The translations under genes were made by a program, and so were the position numbers. The notes beneath the pieces are model-generated. The model did no database searches. It had not been told where the DNA came from and worked only from the letters and a program-made list of their open reading frames with translations. DNA of 64,000 nt from Aquatica leii (Eukaryota; Arthropoda; Insecta; Coleoptera; Lampyridae), in the NCBI GenBank assembly GCA_035610365.1, contig CM069435.1:15551123-15615122 (forward strand). The letters run 5' to 3'. How positions within the stretch are numbered: the stretch's first letter is position 1; the number at the start of each line of letters is the position of its first letter. This document shows, piece by piece, positions 11,141 through 22,300 of this stretch.

Positions 11141-12884
11141 GCTCAAGACATCCGGTCAGGAACCTAGACGAAATTTACTTAACGCAACAGAATACTTTCA
11201 CGAACAGTCGCGTCAGTAGAATATCTGAAAGGATTGTTAATCGGCCATCGTTATAAATTATGTTCATCAGACGTTGTGAGCGAATATGATCTACCCTAGT
11301 CAAGCGGATGACGTTTTTGTTACATTATTTTTACGTTATTAACACAAAATATACTGCGTAAAAAAATTGTAACTGACTTGGTATAAGTTTGCTGATCAAA
11401 AATGTTTATGTCAGCTAATTAAGAAATAAGAGAAAAACTGTCTTTTAAAAGATGCGTCGGAGATTTCTTAATAGAGCAACGTACTTTTGAAAGAGATAGT
11501 TTTGACATCAAATATTTCAATGCTGGATTTTGTTTATATAGTCGACGTAAACACACCAAAACGTTTTCATTTATGACGCATGCATCTGAACACCGTCAAA
11601 TTGCGTTTTTATTACATTATTTTTAGGTTATTATCATTGACATTGTCTCAAACGTGTAGTAAAGGTATGTTTACGATACGTACTACCATTGTAAATGGTA
11701 CTACTTATCAATTTATGTTGACATACTTCTAACCTCAAACTTTAAAATCGGTTCTAGCAGCAATATTTAAAGTACGTAGATATTAAAATTAATTGAATCA
11801 AACGTTAAACATAGAATATATATATATATACAGTGTATATCTTTAGCTTGTAGTAGGAATATGTAAAAGTAAACAAACAAAATGGTCGTTTCACAAGTAG
11901 TGCGTATCAGTTGTTTACAAAAAATACTCACGGATGTATTTTTATCTCTTAGAGGTGTTTTATTATGTCGTGAACTGTGACTTTGAGTCGAAAATCGGAA
12001 TTAATAAACTAAAAGTCAAAAATTTGACAAGTCTATCTGAATTCCAAAAAAGTTAGTCTATTTAAAAGGCACTCACGTCAATAAAAATTAAAAATAATCA
12101 GATATTTATTTATTAATTAAAAATTAATTTACTTATAATAATACCTAAAGACTTAACAACAAATACAACGATAAAAGCAAAGAAGGTTAGAAAAAATGTA
12201 CCGGCGAATGTTTGTAAGACGGATAATAACAATATTTTGACATATACAGACTACAGCGCCACAGTTTACAAGATCCTGAATGACGTCTACAAAATGTATA
12301 ATCTTTTAAATCTAAATACAAACCAAATACAAAAATTACAAACCGATAGTAACACAAAGTAGCTTATACTTTTCTGCGTAATAAACTGTAATTTGAGGTC
12401 AGGATGTTTTACACAGGTGTAAATTAATATTTGATTTATTGTATACTACAGAATTTACAATATTAATTTAACGACGAGATTCTGAGTTAATGTAGAACAG
12501 AAATGTATACTTATTTTGACTCGTAGTGTACATAATCAAGTCGTAGATTTTATATTTTTAGAAAAATGATTTTGACAATTAATGTTATTTTGATAGTCTT
12601 TTATTTGACAAATTTTTTCAGTGATTATTTTTTTGCAATACTTCTAATTGTGTTAATTTTTTCTTGTAAAATATTTATTATTCAAAAAATATATTTGTGG
12701 AATATTACGTCGATTCTGCGCACAAAAGCACAGCAAATGTCACACCGGATTTGTGATTCATACGAGAGAACGCTAATCTAATAAAGTTTTGACAAATATT
12801 GCAAATCTGTGATCATCCGTTCGTTGGTACGTTGTTTGCCGTTTGCAGTTATTTTTTTTCTACGTATATCTTTTTGAGTATCGT
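11141..12884. other. Intergenic, upstream of eIF1; dispersed repeat pieces
   Basis: No gene recognised. The motif GTTTTTGTTACATTATTTTTACGTTATT at about 11310, and a near copy at about 11605, belong to a repeat also seen at 33597 and 42253. A short TA microsatellite lies at about 11816-11834. A 71-codon hydrophobic ORF at 12566-12781 has no recognisable domain. The eIF1 promoter and 5' UTR must lie in the last few hundred bases, which include a T-rich pyrimidine tract just before the start codon. Confidence 0.4.
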
Positions 12885-12912
12885 ATGTCCATCCAGAACC
12901 TTCAAACATTTG
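12885..12912 (+). CDS. eIF1: Translation initiation factor eIF1 (SUI1), exon 1
   Basis: A tiny first coding exon: ATG followed by codons for SIQNLQTF and one base of an Asp codon, then donor GTAAGA at 12913. The N-terminus M-S-x-Q-N-L matches animal eIF1. eIF1 binds the 40S subunit near the P site and enforces start-codon selection. Exon 1 was missed by simple ORF finding because it has only 28 bases. The 223-bp intron to exon 2 keeps frame exactly (G + AC = Asp). Confidence 0.9.
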
Positions 12913-13135
12913 GTAAGACTTAAAAGAATAATAGGGTTTAAGTGTAGTAGTAAACAAAATGGCGTTTGTTTTTAATTTTTGCTAATCATCGTTATTTCCA
13001 AAAATAAACGTTTGGAGATTCAACGCCCCATCATATTGTACTATTATGACTGCGTGTATTTCATTTTCAAAAAAGTGCTTAAAGGTGTTGGTGTGACCTC
13101 GACCTTATTTCTACTTAATTTGACATATTTTTTAG

Positions 13136-13293
13136 ACCCCTTTGCTGATGCAAACAAGGGTGCAGACGACGATGTGCAAGACGGACTCGTTCATATAAGA
13201 ATTCAACAGCGAAATGGTCGTAAGACTTTAACTACTGTTCAAGGCCTTTCATCGGAATATGACTTGAAGAAAATTGTTCGAGCATGTAAAAAG
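13136..13293 (+). CDS. eIF1: eIF1 (SUI1), exon 2
   Basis: The acceptor TTTTTTAG ends at 13135. The exon encodes PFADANKG followed by VHIRIQQRNGRKTLTTVQGL, the strongly conserved SUI1-domain basic loop and strand that contact 18S rRNA and initiator tRNA. It ends AAAAAG before donor GTAGAA. Residues 10-62 of the protein lie here. There are no frameshifts, and conservation is near-invariant across animals. Confidence 0.95.
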
Positions 13294-13345
13294 GTAGAAT
13301 CACCTTAATTTGCTAAAGTGTTTTGCCTAATTCAGTTTTTTTTAG

Positions 13346-13492
13346 GAATTTGCCTGCAATGGTACAGTTATAGAACATCCCGAGTACGGTGAAGTATTAC
13401 AATTGCAAGGCGATCAACGTGAAAATATTTGCCAGTGGCTGACAAAAGCGGGCCTGGCGAAGCCAGACCAGTTAAAGGTCCACGGTTTCTAA
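13346..13492 (+). CDS. eIF1: eIF1 (SUI1), exon 3 (C-terminus)
   Basis: The preceding intron is only 52 bp, with acceptor TTTTTTTTAG at 13345. The exon encodes the C-terminal half of the SUI1 fold, including HPEYGEVLQLQGDQR, ending LKVHGF and TAA at 13490-13492. The complete protein is 110 residues, the usual animal eIF1 length. Gene intact. Confidence 0.95.
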   Translation, partial: EFACNGTVIEHPEYGEVLQLQGDQRENICQWLTKAGLAKPDQLKVHGF

Positions 13493-13880
13493 TGTTCCAC
13501 TACTATAATACTTGATTCACTCCAACACTTTTTGTTGCTACCAATCACAACTCGAAATCTTAGTTGTAGTAAAAAATGCGCCTGATCCCCAGATAATATG
13601 TACCTGGGGGCATTCGATATCTTTAGAGAAATTTCAGTAAACACATTTGCAATATTTTTGTTAGTATTTATATAATAGACATATTATGTGAGTTCATTAG
13701 AAATTTTATATAGCGTCGTTTGTTTAATAATTGCGAACTTATGAATGACAACTGCTGAGGTTGCGACGTTAAACAACCACATTTTAATGTATTGTGCCTT
13801 TCCATATTTTCATTTTCGAAGTTTTAAAATATTTTTCTGTTCATGTTGACCGTATTTAGTTGTAACTGGACTCCAATAAA
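13493..13880 (+). promoter_or_regulatory. eIF1 3' UTR and polyadenylation signal
   Basis: AATAAA at 13875-13880, about 385 bp after the stop, is the clearest polyadenylation hexamer downstream. The exact cleavage site cannot be read. Confidence 0.5.
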
Positions 13881-14523
13881 TAGCTAACTGGATTTTAATT
13901 TGTCTTTTGAAACCTTATTGAATACTCTTTACCTATATGCTCACCAATTGATACAAGTAAATTGTATTTTTAAACTTACTGCCAAACCTGTTTGGTTTTT
14001 TACAACTTTGTATACTTGTGTCCACATCGTCGACACTAAACTTTCGACGGCATTGAGCAATACGCCTCAAGCGGCAGTTTAAGTGTTTTTAATATATCGC
14101 TTAAGCGATTCAAAAACCTAAGTGATTATAGACAGCTCTGGTATCAGCCTTCTCCGCGTCCAATAGACTCGTTAGATTAAATTCTGATTGCCTATACCTG
14201 GCTTGCGTCCGTCAGTCCTTCGGGCTTGCTTTTTGTACTGTCAGGCGCTTTAAAGTCGATAGGTCTACATCCGTGTTTTTATTAAACTTGCAATGCTCTC
14301 TATTAGCTTGCGGTTGTTAATAGAGAAGGCTTCAACACAGCTGGTGTCTTCTGCGCTCTAATGCTGGGCATTCAATTTTGTGTTTTGCAGTTACTTGTTC
14401 GGTTGTGGGCCACCAAAACGATTATGACGTATGAGATTATTGGCCGAACCATGACACAGTCAGTTTCGGTTTGAGCCTCCGTACTGCCTATAGCACTTTT
14501 CCCAATAAATAATGCTTATATGT

Positions 14524-14613
14524 CCCAGGCAGCACATTACGTCTTATTGACGTCAAAATTACGGCATTAAGACGTATTAATGTCGTTATATAACGTCATT
14601 GTGCTGTCTGGGG
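14524..14613. mobile_element. Very short MITE with CCCAGGCAGCACA ends
   Basis: The left arm CCCAGGCAGCACATTACGT is mirrored by ACGTCATTGTGCTGTCTGGG at the right. The whole is about 90 bp and nearly all palindrome, with internal GACGT repeats. Superfamily and target duplication are unresolved. Confidence 0.6.
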
Positions 14614-14730
14614 CACCTGGTGATTGTTTTGTCAACGCAGGAGTTTCAAGTTAATTTTGAGTCGATGGTTAGTCCTAAGTACTTGATCTCACAATTCCCA
14701 GTTGACGTTTGTTCTCAACAGTTTTATGTT

Positions 14731-14954
14731 CCCAATCAGCAAGGAAACGTTTTTTTTTCATGTTTTAAAAACGTTACAAGGTTTTAAAATACTTTAAATG
14801 TTTTTTAGAAAAATGTGTTTGTTACGTTTTAAAAATATTTCATCTATTCATTGATACTACAATATTTTAAACATATTTTCTAAAACCGTTTTTTAAAATA
14901 TATCTTTTCAAAACGTTAAATAAACATTAAAAAAAGGTTTCCTTGTTGACTGGG
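14731..14954. mobile_element. MITE related to the large foldback element at 43562-45466
   Basis: The left end CCCAATCAGCAAGGAAACG and the right end, reverse-complemented as CCCAGTCAACAAGGAAACC, form the inverted repeat. The body (CATGTTTTAAAAACGTTAC...) is the same sequence that starts the arms of the 1.9-kb palindrome at 43562. It is a 224-bp non-coding derivative. Confidence 0.72.
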
Positions 14955-15837
14955 TTGACTCTGTATTGCGTCTTCTTCGAGTGAAAGTGACAAGGGTGGC
15001 ATTGTAAGGATTAATTCTAAAATTATTCTCTAGGCACCACTTTTCAGTTAGCATTAAGGGTTGTATTTAGTCAAATAAAATCTTAGTTTTGAAATTTAGT
15101 AAACGCCTGTAGTATCTGCAAACCTCATCACACCATCTACCTGGCTCACTGCAGGGGTGCATGTAAACCATAAACCAGCATTTAACATTTGTAATATGAC
15201 AGACATCCCTTTTTAAACAAACCCAACTTAAATTGATTTAATTATTGTTATTCACAATGCCACAATTATTTTTAACATAAAATGTAATTGACTAATAATT
15301 TTATTATTATTCAGTTGCTGTGATTGTTTACATCCCCGGAAATAATGTTTTTGAAAGAAACAAACATTATATTATTAAATTAGTTACTAATAATCTTTAT
15401 GTATTTTATCATAAAGTTTAATTATTTTTATTTTATACGAAATAGACATAATAACAAATTATAAACAATAATTTTATGAATATTTTTAGAAAGTTAGAGC
15501 TAATACTAACAGGATGTTGAACAACAATATAAGGTATTCTTATTCTTTTGCAATATTGTCAGTCCTTTGAAACAATGAAGTTTATTGATATATTGTTTTT
15601 AAAAACTTCCTGCAATTATTGTAAACGTAAAATGGCATCATTATTATTGTTTTAAAATTGATTTTTGATTATTTACATCCTGTTTATTGGTTGAATGAAA
15701 ACAGAAACATTCCAGTCTAATATAAATAACGTCTTTATTTTACAAAGTACTTACATACTCATTACTCCCAATTATTAAACTTCAGTTAAACTGTAATTAC
15801 CAAACGATCAGTACGAAGTGATATTACCTGTGTTTAG

Positions 15838-16299
15838 TTGTTCATTTTTTGTTTTCGAGAATGGGTCGTACACAGTTTGCAAATTCAGAAGCACTTGCGG
15901 TTGACTAAAACAAGACGTAGTATGAAAGAAAAAATGAAAAAAATGCGTGCGGCAAAAGAAAGGGTGCGTACAGTTAGTGCACCATGTGTATCGCGTGTAC
16001 ACGATGAAGAAAGTGAAGTGAATACGTTAGTTTCTTCTACTGAAGAAAATTTAATGGATAGCGATACAAACTTTTACGTCGAGGAAGAAATATTTTCATC
16101 CGAAAAGGATTCCGAAAGTTTTAATAAAAACTGTTCATCGACAGAGTCTTTTCCGGAGTTAGACACCGAAGCCATGGAGCTAGAAGAACAAAAACAATAC
16201 ACGGAAATTAGTGGTCGCAGAATTGTAGATATCGCGCACTTTTTTATGTCGCTAAAAGCAGTGCAGCACGATGGATTTGGGTGTTCGTTTTTGACATAG
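15838..16299 (+). CDS. Mutator-like/YqaJ transposon protein, N-terminal part (frame 1)
   Basis: Open frame with first ATG at 15922, encoding a very basic start (MKEKMKKMRAAKER) followed by an acidic Ser/Glu-rich linker. It ends in GRRIVDIAHFFMSLK and a His-Asp-Gly-Phe-Gly-Cys-Ser-Phe segment that normally continues into the conserved start of the transposase domain. The frame hits TAG at 16297-16299, while the continuation is in the frame one base back (next entry). An ATG at 15861 in another frame could be the original start, which would imply a second indel. No intron signals are seen at the junction. Confidence 0.65.
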   Translation: MFIFCFREWVVHSLQIQKHLRLTKTRRSMKEKMKKMRAAKERVRTVSAPCVSRVHDEESEVNTLVSSTEENLMDSDTNFYVEEEIFSSEKDSESFNKNCSSTESFPELDTEAMELEEQKQYTEISGRRIVDIAHFFMSLKAVQHDGFGCSFLT

Positions 16300-18464
16300 A
16301 TCTTGTTGGTGAAAGGCGTAAAGGGTTTGTGTCGGTATTTACTGTTAAATGTGCAATGTGCAATAAAATCGAGACAATTTCAACGGAAAATTCAGAAACT
16401 TCACGAATGAACATTAATTTATCGGCCGTATCTGCGATTGTGTCTATCGGTGCCGGATATACCCAACTAACTGAGTTTTCGGCGGCTTTAGATATTCCGA
16501 GTCCATCAAGTGCTACTTACGCCGTTTACCAAGATGAAGTTTCTCAAATTTATAATCGAGCAGCAATTGACGCGATGAATAAAGCCGCCAAAGAAGAAGC
16601 GAAACTAGCAGTGGAACTAGGAGAAGTAGACGACCAAGGATGTCCAAACATTGCAGTTGTAACAGATGGAGCGTGGAGCAAACGGTCGTATCGCACTAAT
16701 TATAACGCCTTGTCAGGTGTTGCGTGTATACTTGGACTACGGACAAAGAAGGTGCTCTATATGGCCGTTAAAAATAAGTTTTGTTTGGTGTGCGCAAGAA
16801 AGGATCTGTACAAAGATAATCAATGCCCAGAGCACACCTGCTATAGAAATTGGACCGGTCCATCAACTGGGATGGAGGCAGCTATTATAGTAGAAGGTTT
16901 CCAAAAATCAATGGAGATGTACGGTATGAAATATGTAAAATTAGTGGGTGACGGCGACAGCAGCGTGCATCGAAAACTTGTGGAGTCGATGCCTTATGGC
17001 CCTTCTCTTGTAATACAAAAAATTGAATGCAAAAATCATATTTTGCGTAATTACATAAATAAACTACGAGAAGTTGTCAAAAAACCAAAAATTAAGAACA
17101 ACGAATTAAAAGACATTATCTCAAAAAATATTATCAGGTTTCGTAGTGCAGTTACTAAAGCGATTCAATTTAGAAAAAGCCAAGATGTGACTATAGATAT
17201 AAAGATTAAAGAACTAGAACTTGATATTTTAAATGGACCAAAGCACATCTTTGGTGATCATACGGGATGTAAACAGCGCGGTTATTTTTGTACCGGTGCT
17301 AAAAGCGAAAAAAATATGGTTCCGGATTTAGAAGAAAGCGGTTTATTTCAAGAAATAATGACTGCAGTACGTCGTGTAGCTTACCATTCGAAAAGTTTAA
17401 TATATGATGTTACCAACAATTCTGCAGAACTTTACAATTCTTACGTTGCGAAATTTGTTGGTGGTAAACGCGTGAATTTTGCTTTTCGTCGTGGTTATCA
17501 AACTAGTTGTGAAGCTGCTGTAGTGGCGCATAATGAAGTAGGTACGCTCCACGAAATCGTGCAAACTACAGCCAATAGTACGCCCGGAAAGTATACAAAG
17601 TTATTTTGCGAAAAACAAAAGCGAAAGCAATTGCTTCGGAATCAAAAAGCAATACGTTACCGTACTAAGTACTCTGGAATCGCAGATGCTGATTATGGAC
17701 CGGATGCAGCTGAACCAACGCCGGATATGCTAGAAGAACAATTAAACAAAGCCGCGCAAAAATTCGTAGAAGAATTGTCTTTGAGACGAGAAGAAATTTT
17801 GAATGAAACTATTGGTCAACACCGAAGCAATCGGTGGTACGAAGAGCGGCGGAAAAGATTGACAGCGTCAAATTTTGGCCGCATTTGTAAATTGCGCAGT
17901 ACAACTTCTTGTGCAAATGTAATAAAACATTTGTTATACCAACAGTTTACAGGAAATGCTGCTACAAAATATGGAAAAGAAAATGAGCATCGGGCCATAA
18001 ACGATTTTCAAGAGGTCACGAATATAAATGTTAATCCTTGCGGTTTATTTGTAGATGAAGCTTACCCATTTTTGGCAGCATCTCCAGACGGAGTAGTAGG
18101 TGAGAATGCGAACATAGAAATCAAATGCCCGTATAGTGCAAGAATGTATACTCCGATAGAAGCCGTTTTAAAGAATAAAATCAAATTTTGTCGAATAGAG
18201 GAAAGCGAATTAAAATTAAAACAAAATGACAACTATATGTACCAAATCCAAGGGCAATTAAATATCGCGAAAAAAGACATTTGCTATTTTGTTATTTGGA
18301 CTCCTACTGGCATTTCAGTGGAAAAGATTAAAATCGATACTTTGTTTTGGGAGAAAAAAATGCTTCCGAAGCTTGAACAATTTTATTATATGGCATTGTT
18401 ACCCGAAATTTTGGATTCAAGACAATCACGACAGCTACCTATCCAAGAGACATTTTTAAATTGA
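16281..18464 (+). CDS. Mutator-like DDE transposase fused to YqaJ exonuclease domain (frameshifted from its N-terminus)
   Basis: The continuous 727-codon frame starts at a GTG, so it depends on a shift from the upstream frame. Residues about 10-400 look like a Mutator-like (MULE-type) transposase: TDGAW (Asp near 129), GDGDSS (Asp near 224), a C-x-x-H pair (CKNH, 250-253) and a candidate catalytic Glu in SAELYN (about 383). Cys/His residues at about 168-187 may bind zinc. Residues about 517-700 are a YqaJ / lambda-exonuclease-like nuclease: RLTASNFG, YGKENEHRA, AASPDG (Asp 603), IEIK (Glu 613, Lys 615) and QIQGQ. These are the acidic/Lys/Gln residues of the PD-(D/E)xK fold. The C-terminal half is intact. 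It is a mobile-element protein, not a host or phage gene, and is broken only by one indel at the 16281-16299 overlap. Confidence 0.82.
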   Translation: MFVFDIDLVGERRKGFVSVFTVKCAMCNKIETISTENSETSRMNINLSAVSAIVSIGAGYTQLTEFSAALDIPSPSSATYAVYQDEVSQIYNRAAIDAMNKAAKEEAKLAVELGEVDDQGCPNIAVVTDGAWSKRSYRTNYNALSGVACILGLRTKKVLYMAVKNKFCLVCARKDLYKDNQCPEHTCYRNWTGPSTGMEAAIIVEGFQKSMEMYGMKYVKLVGDGDSSVHRKLVESMPYGPSLVIQKIECKNHILRNYINKLREVVKKPKIKNNELKDIISKNIIRFRSAVTKAIQFRKSQDVTIDIKIKELELDILNGPKHIFGDHTGCKQRGYFCTGAKSEKNMVPDLEESGLFQEIMTAVRRVAYHSKSLIYDVTNNSAELYNSYVAKFVGGKRVNFAFRRGYQTSCEAAVVAHNEVGTLHEIVQTTANSTPGKYTKLFCEKQKRKQLLRNQKAIRYRTKYSGIADADYGPDAAEPTPDMLEEQLNKAAQKFVEELSLRREEILNETIGQHRSNRWYEERRKRLTASNFGRICKLRSTTSCANVIKHLLYQQFTGNAATKYGKENEHRAINDFQEVTNINVNPCGLFVDEAYPFLAASPDGVVGENANIEIKCPYSARMYTPIEAVLKNKIKFCRIEESELKLKQNDNYMYQIQGQLNIAKKDICYFVIWTPTGISVEKIKIDTLFWEKKMLPKLEQFYYMALLPEILDSRQSRQLPIQETFLN

Positions 18465-19176
18465 TGTACGTGGAAGAAACTATATCTTCTGAAATTAAAT
18501 GTCAGGGGTGTACATATATCTGTAAAAGTTGTTACTTTCTTCCTCCTTTTGTAAATTAATTTATATGCATAAATAATATACATGCTGACTTATTATTATT
18601 TACACATAGTTGATTATTATTATTAGTTTACGTTTATTTGTAAGATTGTTTATTTATGCGCTTGCAACAGTATGTTTGTACCTATTTATTATTTTATATT
18701 TTGGACTGATGTATTATTTGTTTTAACTTTTTCTCGTTATTACTATTAACACTGTTAGCTAATATGTCGTGAATAAATATCTTTAAGCAATTTTATTATT
18801 ATTTGTTATAAATCGATTTCAATATTCTGATTACTCTAAGAACCGTACTTGGTGTATTATTAGTTTGATTTGAATAAATAAATGTGTTAGCAACTTAAGT
18901 AGTTTTCTACCTGCAGTTTACAAACAATTATAATCCTTTTGTTAGTAATCCGATTATTGTTTAACAACGGGTGGTTGCCGGTACATGTCTCTGTTTAATG
19001 GGTTCCCTATATTTGCACCAAATTTTAACAAAATTAATAGAACATTTTTTAATCGCTAACTCAATTAATTCGTCACCATGTAGAATGTAACGATACATCG
19101 ATGCATGTAGGTCAGTAAAATACATGTATGTAACGGGGTAAAAGAATAAAAACTTATAAAAATAAATTCCGTTGGC
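18465..19176. other. 3' flank of the Mutator/YqaJ element
   Basis: AT-rich with TTATTA-type low-complexity runs near 18590 and 18790. The transposon's 3' terminus is expected here but no inverted repeat partner was identified. No gene. Confidence 0.35.
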
Positions 19177-19181
19177 AGTAT

Positions 19182-19330
19182 TATTATAATTAGGTAAAAT
19201 AATAGTATATATTCAGTAATTACTATTTAAGCTTTTAATGATTTGATTTACACAACTATTTTATTTTACGTCAGACAATATATCGCTAACTAGATATATC
19301 ATTAATCTAAATAATTTTATTGCTACAACA
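19182..19330 (-). repeat. Copia 3' LTR (149 bp)
   Basis: Matches 23270-23418 except for two bases. On the minus strand it begins TGTTGTAGC and ends TTATAATA, so the terminal dinucleotides are TG...TA rather than the usual TG...CA. A purine tract (AAGAGAGAG on the minus strand, just after 19330) is the likely polypurine tract. Confidence 0.92.
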
Positions 19331-22300
19331 CTCTCTCTTAAAATTATTATCATTAAGACCTAGACTGTTTGAAAGCAAGCTATGTCTTGGGGTCGCTAGT
19401 CCTTTTGTAAGTACATCTGCCACCATTTTATCAGTTGGCTCATACTCCAGACAAATGATCCCATCATCCATAATATTTTTAATATATTGGTATTTAATAT
19501 CAATATGTTTTGTTTTACAATGAAAAGTATTATTACCGGCTAATTTTATTGCACTTTGATTGTCATTTCTAAGTATCACTGGACCATTACAGTTAACAAA
19601 ATCAGTGCAAGTTTCGATTAACAAAGAGCGAAGAAAAACTCCTTCTTTGGCAGCCTCATTTATAGCAACAAATTCTGCCTCGGTTGAAGATAAAGAAACG
19701 CATTTTTGCTTTTTAGATCCCCACGAAATAGGCCCAGAACCTATACTAAAAACATAACCAGTATAAGACTTGCGATCTTTCGCGTCATTCGCCCAATCTG
19801 CATCTGCGAAACCTAACAAACTAATTTGCTTACATTCAAAATTACATTTATAACTTATGCCATAATTACTAGTTCCTTTTAGGTATCGCAGAATCCTTTT
19901 AGCTGCTTGCCAGTGCTCAACAGTGTGGTTTTTATTAAACTGACTTAAAAATGATACTGCAAATGTAATATCAGGTCTAGTACAAACACTTAAGTACATA
20001 AATGAGCCAATTAGTTCTTGATATGGCACACTCTCAATAAAATTAGTATCAGTGAATCTTGCATTGTATTCCATAGGAGACTTCACAATCTTACAGTCAG
20101 CCATTCCAAATCTATACAACAACTCTTTTACATATTGATCTTGACACATAAAAATTTCGTTTCTATTTTGAACAATTTTAATTCCCAATGCATAGGATAA
20201 CGGTCCAAGATCCTTAATTTTAAATTTCTTACTTAGCTCTGTTTTTAAGCTATAAGCAGAACCACAATCATTATAGTATATAAAAAAATCATCAACGTAA
20301 AGAGCAATTATAACTATCTTTCCATTATTACGTTTAGTAAAAAGACAAGGTTCATATTTCGATTGTACATAATCTAAATTAATTAAAATATTTTTAACTT
20401 TAAGGTACCACAACCTTGACGACTGTTTCAGACCATATACGGCTTTTTTAAGTTTGTAAACTTTGTTTTCTTCACCGTCTATAACAAAACCTTCAGGTTG
20501 ATACATAAATATGTCCTCATCTAATACGCCATTTAAAAATGCCGTTTCTACGTCAAGATGATCTATATTCAAATTGAGTTGCACACTAAGAGCTAATAAC
20601 ATTCTAAATGTTTCATACCGCAATACAGGCGAGAATACTTCAAAAAAATCTATTCCAAATTTTTGACTACAACCCTTTGCTACTAACCTAGCTTTCCATT
20701 TAATAATGTCACCATTCGAATTCTTTTTTAGTTTAAATATCCATTTGTTTCGCACAATATTTCTACCTACAGGTTTATCAACTAATTCCCAAACATCGTT
20801 TTTCTTAAACGACTCAATTTCATTAGACATAGCAGAATGCCATTCTAATTGCATATTACCAGACAAAGCTTCTTTTACAGTTATTGGTTCAGAAATTGCA
20901 TCTGTAGCTAAATATATATAGTTAGGAAATACCTTAGGAATCCTTATCCTTTCCGGGTAATGTCTTTCAGTCACATCTTTAGACAATTCGTCTTCTGTGA
21001 ATGTTTTTGGTACAACACTATCTTCAATTTGTACATTTTCATTTACTTTCACTGTTTCTTGTTCAGATGTCACAAGATCAAAATTAACCGTTTTCGGGGG
21101 TTCCAAACAAGCTTCAATTAATTCAGAGTTAAACTTTACATCGTGGCTAATCACAGTTTTATTTTTACTTGGAACATAGATTCTGTAGCCATCCCTGAAA
21201 CCATGATATCCTACAAATTTCCCAGGAATGCTTTTCGCGTCCCACTTCTTTCGTTTCTGTTTTGGCTCATGTACGAAACAGTCAGTACCAAAAATTCTTA
21301 AATCCTTTAGATTGTTAACTATCTTGCCAGACCATAATTCCAGTGGGGCTTTACCTTCTACTAGACTGGGTCCGGTTAGATTTAATATGTACACCGCAGT
21401 ATTGCAAGCTTCAGCCCACAAAGATTTTTGTAGTTTGCTTATTTGCCACATAGAGCGAGCCGACTCCACAATAGTCCTATTATCAGACAACAGTTCTTTC
21501 ACAAGATTCCCAGTTTGTTTGGCCTCGGCAAGAAAAACTTTTAAACAGTTTGCAACTTCACTTTTATGAGTTATAAAAAATATACGATGATATTTACTGA
21601 AAACATCTTTAAAAAGTACATAGTATCGATTTCCACCAATTGACTTAGTTTCCATTGGTCCGCAAACGTCAGCACTGATCAACTCGCCTACTGCTTGAGG
21701 AGGGTTAGGCCTAGAGTGAAATGAAGCACGATGTGACTTTCCAAGAGCACACCCCTCACAAAAATAATCTTCTTTAGGCACATTAATACAATATTTTGCA
21801 AGAACAGACATTACATGGCGTTTGTTTTGATGCCCAAGTCTTTCATGCCAAAGCTGCACACTATCTTGCCTTGTTGCAAAATTCACCAACCCTTTAGCAG
21901 GAAACACAACTCGTATATCCAAAAAATATAAGTCACCCATTAAGTGTCCAGTCATTGTTGTTTTCTTACCTTTATTAATAGTAAATCGACACTGATTACA
22001 ATCTGCAATGAACGTGTGTCCCTTCTGTGTGGCCTTACTAATAGAAAACAAATTCCTGTTAGCTTCTGGCACATACCAAACGTTTTCTAATTGGGTTTTA
22101 ATCCAATTACTATTTACTTTAGTTTCAATGATGATATTTCCTTGACCTACAGCAAAAATTTTACTTGATGCACTAAAACCGTATATTGGACATGGTAGTT
22201 GGAATGGTTTGTACTCACTAAAGTAACTTTTGTTTGAAGTAATGTGTGTGCTTGCACCACTATCAGCAATCCACTGTTCCGAGTACTTCACACTATCAGA

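Larger units (their letters stand above)
13881..15837. other. Intergenic with two MITEs; no gene seen
   Basis: AT-rich sequence between eIF1 and the Mutator/YqaJ element. Besides the two MITEs listed separately I see no gene. The 5' end of the Mutator/YqaJ transposon may lie in 15000-15800, but I could not match a terminal inverted repeat with the 3' side. Confidence 0.35.

Noticed and set aside
12566-12781. Hydrophobic 71-codon ORF upstream of eIF1
   Set aside because: Composition explained by T-rich sequence; no start context or homology.
17800-18464. YqaJ domain taken as evidence of an integrated virus or bacterial DNA
   Set aside because: The domain is fused to a Mutator-like transposase and the flanks are ordinary insect DNA; it is best read as transposon cargo.
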